64,000 bases of DNA from Litoreibacter arenae DSM 19593 (GTDB lineage Bacteria; Pseudomonadota; Alphaproteobacteria; Rhodobacterales; Rhodobacteraceae). The position numbers and the translations under genes were made by a program. The notes under the pieces are model-generated. The model was given only the letters and a program-made list of their open reading frames with translations, was not told the origin of the DNA and ran no database searches. The stretch spans positions 589,085 to 653,084 of the forward strand of contig NZ_KE557314.1 of assembly GCF_000442275.2 (NCBI RefSeq), given 5' to 3'. Shown piece by piece: positions 19,049 to 27,325 of the stretch. Positions within the stretch are counted from its first letter, which is position 1. Each line of letters starts with the position of its first letter.

Positions 19049-19345
19049 GTCACTCTCCGCACTTGTCCGACCCCTTCTAGCCCGCCCGCAAGGTGCGGCG
19101 CAATCGCAACAGCCGATATCAAAACAAGGCAAAATTCGGGACAATTCGCGGCAAGCGCCAGAATTTTCTTCCCCACCTGTGAGCCGCCAAGTTAACAATC
19201 CATTAATAATATTGATCCCGAGGCAGGGTATGCGGTCCGCAAAAGGGCCGCTCGAGCGTGAATTTACCGAGTTTCATATTGATGCGAAGGGTTCAGATAT
19301 CCTTCTGAAAAGACGCTCGCCTGATCTCCGGGGACGGAGGCAGTA
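19049..19345. other. Divergent intergenic region dapE / anchor-L-Hint gene
   Basis: 297 bases. The dapE side is ordinary. The centre (19188-19215) is AT-rich and contains the CtrA-type box listed separately. The last stretch before ATG 19346 is a long leader ending with GGAGG five bases before the start codon. No gene is visible. Confidence 0.5.
19191..19206 (-). promoter_or_regulatory. Perfect CtrA-type binding site (TTAA-N7-TTAAC)
   Basis: Read on the minus strand the sequence is TTAA-TGGATTG-TTAAC, an exact match to the full CtrA consensus; the core TTAA-N7-TTAA is symmetric and serves either strand. It lies about 140 bases from both flanking start codons (dapE at 19048 and the Hint gene at 19346). 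By family knowledge CtrA controls secretion, motility and phage-like genes in roseobacters, so control of the Hint gene is more likely than of dapE. This is inference. Confidence 0.55.
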
Positions 19346-20926
19346 ATGGTCGCAGCAGCGAAACTTCCGATTTGGGAAGGCGCGTCCGCAGTGCGGATGG
19401 CAAACGAGATTTTCGGCAACGGGTCTACCGTGGTCGGCGCATCCTATCAGGGGTGGTCGCAGGCGTCGGGCATCTACTACAACGGCGATAGCCTTGCGCC
19501 AGGTGCGACACCCGGGGACACCGGCGTCATCCTGTCTACCGGCCGCGCCAGCGACTTTACCAACTCGCGCGGCACCTCCAACCAGTCCAACAGCACCTCG
19601 ACCAACACCCCCGGCGTCAACAACGACAGCCAGTTCAACGCGCTGGCCGGCACCAACACCTATGACGCGGCAATTCTGAATGTCGACTTCATCCCCGACG
19701 GCGACACGCTGTCTTTGCAGTTTATCTATTCGTCCGAGGAATATCCCGAATACGTCAACTCCATCTACAACGACCTCGTAGGCGTATGGGTCAACGGTGC
19801 GCCAGTGTCGCTTGCCGTGGGCGACGGGGTGTCGGACATCGGCAACATCCACGCGACCAACAACCAGAACCTGTACAACGACAACACCAACGACGACTAC
19901 AACACCGAGATGGACGGCTTCACCGTCACGCTGACATTGACGCTCAACGTCAACCCCGGCGTGGTGAACTCCATCCGCATCGGCATCGCGGACGTGTCGG
20001 ACAGCAGCTACGACAGCAACCTGCTGATCGCGGGCGGCTCCATCCAAAGCGATGTGCTGGCATATGACGACGCCTTTGACGTGGTGCAAAACGGCACCCC
20101 CACGCTGGACGTGCTGGGCAACGATGTCGAGCACACGGGCGGCACGCTGACGATCACCCATATCAACGGGCAGGCCGTGACCAGCGGCAGCACCGTGACG
20201 CTGGCGACGGGTGCAACCGTCACGCTGAACGCGGATGGCACCTTTGCATATGCCAACGACGCCGACCTCGAAGAGGTCAGCTTCACCTACACCGCCGAGA
20301 ACAGCTCCGGCGTGTCGGACACGGCCTTTGTCAGCGTCAATACCATCCCCTGCTTCGTCGCGGGCACCCTGGTGCAAACCCCGTCCGGCCCCCGCGCGGT
20401 CGAGAAGCTGGCCCCCGGCGATCTGGTGCTGACCAAGGATGACGGCCCGCAACCGGTGCGCTGGATCGGCTCGCGCGCCGTGGATGCGACCGGTGCGCTT
20501 GCCCCCATCCGCATAGAGGCGGGCGCGTTCGGCGACCACGACACCCTGTCCGTTTCGCCACAACACCGCGTGCTGATCACCGATGAGATGGCGGAGGTTC
20601 TGTTTGGCCACAAAGAAGTGCTGGTGGCCGCCAAGGATCTGGTCAACGACCTGACCGTGCGCCGCGACACCTCGCAGGCGCAGGTAACTTACGTGCATAT
20701 CCTGTTCGACACCCATCAGGTCATCTATTCCGAAGGTCTGGCAACCGAGAGCTTCCTGCCCGGCCCCCAAAGCCTTCAATCCTTCGAACATGACGTCGTA
20801 AACGAAATCTGCACGATTTTCCCCGAGATTAACCCTATGACCGGACACGGATACGGAGCAGCAGCGCGAACCGCGCTCAAGGGATACGAGGCACAGCTTT
20901 TGCTGTCACAGGGCTATGCGGCATAG
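19346..20926 (+). CDS. Choice-of-anchor-L, cadherin/VCBS-like, Hint-domain extracellular protein
   Basis: A 526-residue acidic protein with no classical signal peptide, so type I secretion is likely. Residues about 12-235 match the choice-of-anchor-L domain (VRMANEIFGNGSTVVGASY, LSLQFIYSSEEYPEYVNSIY, NDLVGVWVNG). Residues about 237-333 form a cadherin/VCBS-type repeat (AYDDAFDVV...VLGNDVEHTGGTLTI). From about 335 a Hint domain begins with IPCFVAGTLVQTPSGPRAVE, with the expected nucleophile Cys and LSVSPQHRVLITDEMAEVLF. Hint domains can self-cleave the preceding polypeptide. A strong GGAGG precedes the start. Confidence 0.88.
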   Translation: MVAAAKLPIWEGASAVRMANEIFGNGSTVVGASYQGWSQASGIYYNGDSLAPGATPGDTGVILSTGRASDFTNSRGTSNQSNSTSTNTPGVNNDSQFNALAGTNTYDAAILNVDFIPDGDTLSLQFIYSSEEYPEYVNSIYNDLVGVWVNGAPVSLAVGDGVSDIGNIHATNNQNLYNDNTNDDYNTEMDGFTVTLTLTLNVNPGVVNSIRIGIADVSDSSYDSNLLIAGGSIQSDVLAYDDAFDVVQNGTPTLDVLGNDVEHTGGTLTITHINGQAVTSGSTVTLATGATVTLNADGTFAYANDADLEEVSFTYTAENSSGVSDTAFVSVNTIPCFVAGTLVQTPSGPRAVEKLAPGDLVLTKDDGPQPVRWIGSRAVDATGALAPIRIEAGAFGDHDTLSVSPQHRVLITDEMAEVLFGHKEVLVAAKDLVNDLTVRRDTSQAQVTYVHILFDTHQVIYSEGLATESFLPGPQSLQSFEHDVVNEICTIFPEINPMTGHGYGAAARTALKGYEAQLLLSQGYAA

Positions 20927-21061
20927 GATTAACTTCAAATACGGCAACAATGCCTTGGTTGTTCCACGGAATGACCACGGGTGTTCCATGCTTTTGGCCC
21001 GAACCAAGGTCATTTGTTACCCAAGCAAGGGTCACGCTGACTCGTTGTGGGGTAACAAGTA
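20927..21061 (+). promoter_or_regulatory. Nested inverted repeats between the two Hint genes; possible RNA switch on the second
   Basis: The 135-base spacer holds two consecutive inverted repeats: CCTTGGTT (20953-20960) with AACCAAGG (21002-21009), and TTGTTACCC (21014-21022) with GGGTAACAA (21050-21058). The second right arm covers the GGGG that would be the ribosome site for ATG 21062, so the hairpin could hide it. Inside the first loop are direct repeats GTTCCA (20961, 20983) and CCACGG (20964, 20975). Confidence 0.5.
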
Positions 21062-21709
21062 ATGAAACACGTAGCTTTGACAATTGACGGACGGGAAGCC
21101 CTGCTGGGGCACGTCGAAAAGTTCCAAACGATGGCGCTGCGGGCCAATGGCCGCGTCGCCAACGATGACGATATCCTTCCGTCTTTTGCAAACATCGACG
21201 ATCTGCCAGAAGCTCCGGCAAATACCGGCATGATGGCGGACACCCGTGTTGCTACGCCGAACGGCCCCCGCCGTATCGACGAATTGTCAGCAGGCGATCA
21301 CGTTCTTGACGCCGAAGGCCGCACCGCAACCGTTCGCCACGTGCTGACCACCGACGCGCCGCGCAACGCTTTCATGCTGCGCGCGCCCTATTTCGGGCTG
21401 GACCACGACATCGTCGCGGCACCTGACCAACGGATCGTCGTCACCTCCGACATCGCGGAATACCTGTTCGGGGAGGAAACGGTCATCATGCCAGTCTGGG
21501 CGCTGAGCGATGGCCGCAGGGTCGGCCATTACGAGACCCGCAAATCCGACCGCATGTATCAGCTACAACTCGACACGCCCGCGCCTTTGGCGATCGGGCG
21601 TTGCGCCGTTTCCGCGCTGTATAAGGACGGGGCAACCCAAGGCCGCGTCCTCAGCGACGAAGAAGCCCGCTGCTTCGCCACCGAGCATCGCAGCGGCTAC
21701 CACAACTAG
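21062..21709 (+). CDS. Degenerate Hint-domain protein lacking the catalytic cysteine
   Basis: A 215-residue paralogue of the Hint domain of the gene before it. It aligns as MMADTRVATPNGPRRIDELS with CFVAGTLVQTPSGPRAVEKL, and further as IVAAPDQRIVVTSDIAEYLF with LSVSPQHRVLITDEMAEVLF and AEGRTATVRHV with the turn after the first strands. The nucleophilic Cys is Met here, and the His of the SPQHRV motif is Gln, so self-splicing or cleavage should be lost. The N-terminal 55 residues carry no signal peptide. It is likely a structural or binding relic, or a partner of the upstream protein. Confidence 0.78.
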   Translation: MKHVALTIDGREALLGHVEKFQTMALRANGRVANDDDILPSFANIDDLPEAPANTGMMADTRVATPNGPRRIDELSAGDHVLDAEGRTATVRHVLTTDAPRNAFMLRAPYFGLDHDIVAAPDQRIVVTSDIAEYLFGEETVIMPVWALSDGRRVGHYETRKSDRMYQLQLDTPAPLAIGRCAVSALYKDGATQGRVLSDEEARCFATEHRSGYHN

Positions 21710-22080
21710 GCGTCACCTTCGTAAAACGCGGTGGTTTGCGCCACCACGACAGAGTTCTCCTCAAGCGCGCGTTGCATCAGGGCGCGCTCTTCCTCTTCAA
21801 TGTCATGCCCTTCGGCCAGCCGGTCATCCAGCGAGCCGTAGCCCGTGACGTCCAGCGGGGCCAGCCCCGCCTGCTTCATCAGCGCCACGGTTTCGCGCAC
21901 CGCTTCCGCCTCGTCCACGCCGCTGGCGTAGCACATCAGCGCAGCACCCGAGGCGTGATCCGGCAGCCCGTCCTCCTCCTTCCGGCCGACCTCGACCAGA
22001 AGGGTGAACACTTTGTGCTGCTTCTTGGGCTTGTCCTTAACCATCAGCCGCTCATGCGCCTCCGTCCACAGCTCTGCCAT
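21706..22080 (-). CDS. Conserved hypothetical protein downstream of dapD
   Basis: A 124-residue soluble acidic protein with no signal or membrane segment and no recognised domain. Visible features: charged N-terminus (VKDKPKKQHKVFTLLVEVGR), a central HASGAALMCYASGVDEAEAVRE and a C-terminal VVVAQTTAFYEGDA. Its ATG overlaps the dapD stop by one base (TGATG), so it is translationally coupled to dapD. Its stop overlaps the convergent Hint gene stop (CTAG). Confidence 0.75.
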   Translation of the reverse strand: MAELWTEAHERLMVKDKPKKQHKVFTLLVEVGRKEEDGLPDHASGAALMCYASGVDEAEAVRETVALMKQAGLAPLDVTGYGSLDDRLAEGHDIEEEERALMQRALEENSVVVAQTTAFYEGDA

Positions 22081-22907
22081 CAGTCACGCAGCAACTCGTT
22101 GATACCGGTCTTGGACCGCGTGCGCTCGTCCACCCGCTTCACGATCACCGCGCAATAAAGCGACACGTTGTTCTTCGACGGCATAGAGCCCGCCACGACC
22201 ACCGAATAGGGCGGCACTTCACCATACATCACTTCGCCGGTTTCGCGGTCCACGATCTTGGTGGATTGGCCGATAAATACGCCCATCCCCAGCACCGAAC
22301 CTTCGCGCACGATGCAGCCTTCGACCACTTCGGACCGCGCGCCGATAAAGCAGTTGTCCTCGATGATCGTCGGACCAGCCTGCATCGGCTCCAACACGCC
22401 GCCAATGCCGACGCCGCCGGACAGATGCACGTTCTTGCCGATCTGCGCGCAGGACCCGACCGTGGCCCATGTGTCGACCATGGTGCCTTCGTCGACATAA
22501 GCGCCAAGGTTCACGAAGGACGGCATCAACACCACGCCGGGCGCGATATAAGCCGACTTGCGCACCACGCAGTTCGGCACGGCACGGAAGCCCGCGGCGT
22601 TCCACTGGTTATCGCCCCAGCCTTTGAACTTGCTATCCACCTTGTCCCACCAGCCAGCACCCTGCGGCCCGCCGTCCTGATGTTCCATATCCTTGATGCG
22701 GAAGCCCAACAGCACCGCCTTCTTGGCCCACTGGTTCACATGCCACGACCCGTCATCCTGCTTCTCGGCAACCCGCAACTTTCCGCTGTCCAATGCGGCC
22801 AGCGTGTCTTCGATAGCGTCGCGCGTCTCGCCGCTGGTGGCGGGGGTGATCGTGTCGCGGGCCTCCCAGGCGGCCTCGATAGCGGTCTCTAGCTGAGCAT
22901 TGGACAT
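22080..22907 (-). CDS. dapD: 2,3,4,5-tetrahydropyridine-2,6-dicarboxylate N-succinyltransferase
   Basis: Succinyl-CoA-dependent acyltransferase of lysine/DAP biosynthesis. 275 residues, the standard length. The C-terminal half is a left-handed beta helix made of hexapeptide repeats, with [56 protein letters not shown] and [17 protein letters not shown]. The N-terminal helical region and the [13 protein letters not shown] linker are typical. Together with dapE it shows the succinylase pathway. Confidence 0.97.
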   Translation of the reverse strand: MSNAQLETAIEAAWEARDTITPATSGETRDAIEDTLAALDSGKLRVAEKQDDGSWHVNQWAKKAVLLGFRIKDMEHQDGGPQGAGWWDKVDSKFKGWGDNQWNAAGFRAVPNCVVRKSAYIAPGVVLMPSFVNLGAYVDEGTMVDTWATVGSCAQIGKNVHLSGGVGIGGVLEPMQAGPTIIEDNCFIGARSEVVEGCIVREGSVLGMGVFIGQSTKIVDRETGEVMYGEVPPYSVVVAGSMPSKNNVSLYCAVIVKRVDERTRSKTGINELLRD

Positions 22908-22995
22908 GGTCGGGTTCCCTCAATCGTCTCTGGTTTCAAAACTTGAACGCCTATAGACCGAAATGACGCACCCGCGCAATGAAGAGGCAGACAAT

Positions 22996-23799
22996 ATGAA
23001 AGACGACCACCGCAGGCACCCCATGCGTCACTCCCGGCAGGACATGGAGGAGGTCAAACAGATCCCCGACACACCGCAGACGCGATCCCCTGCCTACCAG
23101 CTGGCGTTTACCGACAATGACTTCATGTGCCGCGAAGAGTTGCGCCCCGTGCGCTTGCAACTGGAATTGCTGAAGCCGCAACTGATGATGGACGAGGCCG
23201 GCATCGTCTCCACAGTCGTCCTTTTCGGCGGCGCGCGCATCCCCGAGCCTGCCAAAAAGGACACCGCCCGCACCGAGACGTTGGCCGAGTTGTCAAAATA
23301 CTACGACGAGGCCCGCAAGTTCGCGTATCTCATGACCAAGCGCTCCGATGGCAATCATAACGTGATCTGCACCGGCGGCGGTCCCGGCGTCATGGAGGCC
23401 GGGAGCCGCGGTGCGCTAGAGGCTGGCGGGCGGTCCATAGGCCTCAACATCGTGCTACCGCACGAGCAGGCCCCGAACGAATACGTGACGCCCGAGCTGT
23501 GTTTTAACTTCCACTATTTCGCCATCCGCAAGATGCACTTCCTGATGCGCGCCTGCGCGATCACCGTGTTCCCCGGCGGCTTCGGCACGCTGGACGAGAC
23601 GTTCGAGGCGTTGACCCTGATCCAGACCGGGCGCATGAACCGCGTCCCCTTCGTTTTGTTCGGCGAGGCGTTCTGGCGCAAGATCATCAACTGGGAAGCG
23701 CTCGAAGAAGCCGGAACCATCGGCGCGGATGACCTTGAGCTGTTCCACTTCGTCGAGACCGCCGAAGAAGCCATCGCCATCATCGACGACTACGCTTAG
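22996..23799 (+). CDS. LOG family protein (lysine decarboxylase-like Rossmann fold)
   Basis: A 267-residue protein of the TIGR00730/LOG type, whose characterised members hydrolyse cytokinin-like or purine nucleoside monophosphates. Signatures are VICTGGGPGVMEAGSRGALE and the PGGFGTLDETFE motif; FGGARIP marks the first strand. The long N-terminal extension before the Rossmann core is typical of the larger class. ATG 22996 with GAGG eight bases before it is preferred to ATG 22963, which lacks a ribosome site. The stop overlaps that of the convergent ABC ATPase gene (TTAG). Confidence 0.88.
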   Translation: MKDDHRRHPMRHSRQDMEEVKQIPDTPQTRSPAYQLAFTDNDFMCREELRPVRLQLELLKPQLMMDEAGIVSTVVLFGGARIPEPAKKDTARTETLAELSKYYDEARKFAYLMTKRSDGNHNVICTGGGPGVMEAGSRGALEAGGRSIGLNIVLPHEQAPNEYVTPELCFNFHYFAIRKMHFLMRACAITVFPGGFGTLDETFEALTLIQTGRMNRVPFVLFGEAFWRKIINWEALEEAGTIGADDLELFHFVETAEEAIAIIDDYA

Positions 23800-24494
23800 G
23801 CGTTGGCGTCGATAGACTTCACGATGCGCCCTTCTTCCAGCGTCACGATCCTGTCCGCCTGATCGAGAATGCGGTTGTCATGGGTCACCATCACGGTTGT
23901 CGTTCCCCGTTCGCGCCCAAGCCGCTTGATCAGCGCCACCACATTGGCGCTGGTTACGCGGTCCAGCGCCGCCGTGGGTTCGTCCGCGAAAATAATATCG
24001 GGATTGCCAACCAGCGCCCGCGCTACGGCGACACGCTGCTTCTGCCCGCCTGAAAGGTTGGCGGGCAGGTAGTCCAGACGATCCCCCAGACCGACCAGAC
24101 CGAGCAGATGGCTGGCCGCCGCGTCCGCCTGTTCGGCGGGCAGGTTGCCGTGCACCTGAAGGCCCATGACCACGTTTTGCCGAGCCGTCAGGCTGTTATG
24201 GAGATTATGCGCCTGAAAGACGAAGCCCAACCGCCGTCTGAGCGCGGTCAACAACGCTCCGCTTGCGCCGTGCAACTCATGGCCCAGAAGATCGACCGAG
24301 CCGTCCTGAACCTCCCTCAGGCAGCCCAGAAGCGTCAGCAACGTCGTCTTGCCGGACCCTGACGGGCCGACCAGCACGGTCAGGCTTCCAAGCTCGACCT
24401 CCAGATTGATGTCGAACAACGCCTGCTTTCGCGCCTCACCTGTGCCGAACCAATGGTTCAGATTTCGGGCGGCTATAGGATGTTTGCTATCCAT
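23796..24494 (-). CDS. DevA-type ABC transporter ATP-binding protein
   Basis: ATPase of a MacB/DevA-type exporter, 232 residues. Walker A is LVGPSGSGKTTLLTLLG, the ABC signature is LSGGQKQRVAVARALVG, Walker B is DIIFADEPTAALD, and the switch His lies in VMVTHDNRI. ATG 24494 follows the permease stop by one base; a longer open frame upstream overlaps the permease and is not used. It completes a three-gene exporter with the next two genes. Confidence 0.92.
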   Translation of the reverse strand: MDSKHPIAARNLNHWFGTGEARKQALFDINLEVELGSLTVLVGPSGSGKTTLLTLLGCLREVQDGSVDLLGHELHGASGALLTALRRRLGFVFQAHNLHNSLTARQNVVMGLQVHGNLPAEQADAAASHLLGLVGLGDRLDYLPANLSGGQKQRVAVARALVGNPDIIFADEPTAALDRVTSANVVALIKRLGRERGTTTVMVTHDNRILDQADRIVTLEEGRIVKSIDANA

Positions 24495-24495
24495 C

Positions 24496-25668
24496 TCAGA
24501 ACAAATCCGCAGGATCGGCAGCAGCAAGCCGCCGTGTCGCAATCGCGCCTGACAGCGCACAGGCCACGACCGTGCCGACAAACACCGCAATGGCCATGCC
24601 AACCGTCATTTCCAGCGGCAAGGTCGTGGCAGCAGCCATCCCCGTCAGTATTCCCGTCCCGACCGCAAGCCCCGGGATGAACCCCAGAATGCCCAGGATC
24701 AGAGCCTCCTCCAACACGATGCCCAAGAAGAAACTGTGACCATAGCCCATCGCCTTGAAGGTCGCATATTCGCGCATGTGGTCGGACACGTCGGTGGACA
24801 GCACCTGATAGACAATGACGATCCCCACCAGAATGCCGATGATGACCCCGAAGCCGAAGATGATGCCGGTGGGGCGTTTGGTCTGCTGGTAGGACAGATC
24901 CTCTTGCGCGGCGTCTGCGTAGCTGCGGATGCGCAGGGTCTTGTCGGACACCAGCTCGCGCAGGCGCTCCGCCACCTTGGCAGCATCCACATGCGGGCGC
25001 GTTTGCAGCAGCACGTGATCGGGGGCCGAGGAACTGCGTTTGGGAAACATCGTCAGATAGGTCTGGTCGGACAGGATCATGTATCCGTCACCGCCAAACC
25101 CCCCGCCCCCCGCGAAAGTATCGTACAGCGTCAGCGTTTTGCCGGAAACTTCGAACGACAGCGGCGTTTGCGGACGGATCGACGCCGCCTCGTCGCGTGG
25201 CAGCCCGCGGCTGAAGCGATCCAGAAGACCGGCCCCCTGAAGTTGCAAAATGGAACTCTTGGCCGCTATGTCAGGTGACAGGAAACGGCTTTCGGTCGGG
25301 TCAATCCCGTAGGTGGTCAGGCCCAGCGACTGGGCGCCGCGCTGCCACGACACGTTGCCGACGAACAGACCCGTACCGGCCTCCACGTCAGGGTCCGCCA
25401 GCGCCTGCAACATCCATTGGCGGGCGACATTGCCGCCGTCGGTCATAGAATTCGCATCTGAGGCCGAGATCATGATATCCGCCGAGAAGAACTCGTAAGG
25501 TTTGAGGGTCGCGGTAGCCATGGAATTCATGATCCCGAGCTGCACGAAGACAAGCACATTCGCGAACGCCACCCCCGCAAGCGCGGCGGCAAAGCGTGCG
25601 CGGCTATGCGTCAGTTGCAGCCAGCCGATTGGCAACCGCCCGAGAAGCGCGTGCAGAAGGCCGGTCAT
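24496..25668 (-). CDS. DevC-type ABC exporter permease (FtsX fold)
   Basis: A 390-residue permease with an N-terminal membrane segment (ARFAAALAGVAFANVLVFVQLGIMN), a large periplasmic domain, and three C-terminal helices (IIFGFGVIIGILVGIVIVYQ, FLGIVLEEALILGILGFIPG, MTVGMAIAVFVGTVVACAL). The sequence YATFKAMGY after the second segment is characteristic of DevC-like proteins. Its start overlaps the adaptor gene stop by ATGA. DevBCA systems export lipids or glycolipids through an outer-membrane channel; the cargo here is unknown. Confidence 0.9.
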   Translation of the reverse strand: MTGLLHALLGRLPIGWLQLTHSRARFAAALAGVAFANVLVFVQLGIMNSMATATLKPYEFFSADIMISASDANSMTDGGNVARQWMLQALADPDVEAGTGLFVGNVSWQRGAQSLGLTTYGIDPTESRFLSPDIAAKSSILQLQGAGLLDRFSRGLPRDEAASIRPQTPLSFEVSGKTLTLYDTFAGGGGFGGDGYMILSDQTYLTMFPKRSSSAPDHVLLQTRPHVDAAKVAERLRELVSDKTLRIRSYADAAQEDLSYQQTKRPTGIIFGFGVIIGILVGIVIVYQVLSTDVSDHMREYATFKAMGYGHSFFLGIVLEEALILGILGFIPGLAVGTGILTGMAAATTLPLEMTVGMAIAVFVGTVVACALSGAIATRRLAAADPADLF

Positions 25669-26888
25669 TGGCGCGCGGGCTCGTCAGTGTCGATGCGGGC
25701 AATGACCTCAAGATTGGTAAACCGCGCCGCTATGCCGGAAGACGCCACATCAAGTTCGACCATCACCCGGATCACCCGCGCGTCAGTGTTCGCGGCGGTA
25801 TCGTCCGACACAAGCCCTTGCCGCCCCACAGTCAAACCGATGGACTGGACCCGCCCCTGAAGGGTTTGCCCCAAGGCGGTCGAGGCAAGCTCTACAGGCT
25901 GACCGGACTGCACCTTCGCGATGCGGTCCTGATAAATCTCGACCTCGGCCATCATCTGGTCGGTGTTGCCCATCTCCATGATGCCTTCGGTCGGCGGCCT
26001 CTGACCGGGCGTTGCATGAATGTCCAGCACCGTGCCGGTGATCGGAGCCAACACATCGGCGCGGGCAAGGTCACGGCGCGCGCGGTCCAGATCAGCCGTC
26101 GCAGCGTCCAGATTGCGCGCGGCAACGATGACGTCCGGCTGCGCATCCACAGCGACCGAAGCGTAGCGTGCCAGCGTCGCTTCGGCCTTCGTCACCGCTA
26201 GGGCGGCCTGCTGCTCGCTTGCGATCATGGCATCCAGCGTCGCACGGGTGACGACGCCACGGTCAAACAGCGATCGCGTGCGCTCCAGCTCTGCTTTGGA
26301 CTCCGTCGCAGCGCTTCGGGCCTGATCCAGCGCGGCTTGTGCCTCGTCCCGGCTGTTCTGCACTGATGCACGTGTTTGCGTCAGGGTCGCCTCACGTATC
26401 GCAACGGCAGCCTCGGCCTGTAGAACGGCGCTTTCCAGAACGCCGTGATTGTCGAGCCGCGCCACCGGCGTGCCCTTCTCAACCCTGTCGCCTTCCGCCA
26501 CCAAAATTCCAGCCACACGCGCGTCTCCGGCGCCGTAGGGGGCCGCCACAATCGACACATCCCCGCGCGGCAACAGCCGTGCCAAACCTATGACATCGGT
26601 GACGCGCATCGTCTCGACCATCTCCCGAGGCACTTCGATCTCGGGAGGAAGCGCGATTGGGGACGCAGACCCGCCCCCCGGCTGCAAACCTGTCAGCGAA
26701 TAGAATTTCTGCAGACCGGGCGGCTGGAAATACATCCCGATCACGGCTCCGGTGAACAGAAACACCGGAATAAGCAGCACCCAAAGAAAGCCTTTGCGAA
26801 ACCGCCGCCGCGTCGGAGTCTGACTGTCCTGACCGCCACCGTGCTCAATGATTTCGAGCGGAAGCTCGTCTTCGGGTTTGTCGTTCAT
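25665..26888 (-). CDS. HlyD/DevB-type periplasmic adaptor
   Basis: A 407-residue membrane-fusion protein linking the ABC permease to an outer-membrane channel. One N-terminal membrane anchor (GFLWVLLIPVFLFTGAVIGMYF), a barrel/lipoyl part (LVAEGDRVEKGTPVARLD), a long alpha-helical hairpin rich in Ala/Arg/Glu (about 130-245), then the second lipoyl half (VLAPITGTVLDIHATPGQRP) and beta barrel. First gene of the devBCA-like trio; 69 bases downstream of the sulfide module with a hairpin in between. Confidence 0.9.
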   Translation of the reverse strand: MNDKPEDELPLEIIEHGGGQDSQTPTRRRFRKGFLWVLLIPVFLFTGAVIGMYFQPPGLQKFYSLTGLQPGGGSASPIALPPEIEVPREMVETMRVTDVIGLARLLPRGDVSIVAAPYGAGDARVAGILVAEGDRVEKGTPVARLDNHGVLESAVLQAEAAVAIREATLTQTRASVQNSRDEAQAALDQARSAATESKAELERTRSLFDRGVVTRATLDAMIASEQQAALAVTKAEATLARYASVAVDAQPDVIVAARNLDAATADLDRARRDLARADVLAPITGTVLDIHATPGQRPPTEGIMEMGNTDQMMAEVEIYQDRIAKVQSGQPVELASTALGQTLQGRVQSIGLTVGRQGLVSDDTAANTDARVIRVMVELDVASSGIAARFTNLEVIARIDTDEPARQ

Positions 26889-26922
26889 TCGTTATCCGAT
26901 CGCTTTCAACATCCGTAGCCAC

Positions 26923-26950
26923 ATTCGCGCGTCTTGGCCAATGCGCGAAT
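26923..26950 (-). terminator. Hairpin between the sulfide module and the DevBCA operon
   Basis: ATTCGCGC (26923-26930) and GCGCGAAT (26943-26950) form a perfect 8-bp stem with a 12-base loop, in the 69-base gap between the small membrane protein gene and the HlyD gene. No T-tract follows on the minus strand, so it may attenuate or stabilise rather than fully end transcription. Confidence 0.4.
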
Positions 26951-26957
26951 TGTCCGG

Positions 26958-27314
26958 TCAGTCTGTCTGTTGCGATCCTCGGAACAGAGATTGCACGGTA
27001 TAGACCAGAATTGCCAACCCCACGGCACCCATGGCCGCAACACCCAGCAGCACGATCACGTCAATCGGGCCACCGATGTCGCGCATGTTCGAATGGGTGA
27101 TGGCCAGCACGAACACGACAGCCGCCACCGCACCGACGGGCATCGACAACTGCGCCCACAGGAATTTGTGCATCGACATCGAGCGGTCTCGGATCAGCAC
27201 GTAAAGGTAGGCCAGCGTGACGGCGACGGCCACGGCGACCATGCCCCAGAACAGCGGGCCGCCGAAGATTTCCTCGAATACGGCGATCAGGGTCTCTGGT
27301 GTCAGTTGTTCCAT
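26958..27314 (-). CDS. Small three-helix membrane protein (DUF5368-like) next to SQR
   Basis: A 118-residue protein with three predicted membrane segments (PLFWGMVAVAVAVTLAYLYV, QLSMPVGAVAAVVFVLAIT, VIVLLGVAAMGAVGLAILVY) and a short polar tail. I believe it matches the small DUF5368 family seen beside sulfide:quinone oxidoreductases, but this is from memory. It lies 11 bases after the SQR stop, so it is almost certainly cotranscribed and may anchor or assist the periplasmic SQR. Confidence 0.65.
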   Translation of the reverse strand: MEQLTPETLIAVFEEIFGGPLFWGMVAVAVAVTLAYLYVLIRDRSMSMHKFLWAQLSMPVGAVAAVVFVLAITHSNMRDIGGPIDVIVLLGVAAMGAVGLAILVYTVQSLFRGSQQTD

Positions 27315-27325
27315 GAAAACTCTCC

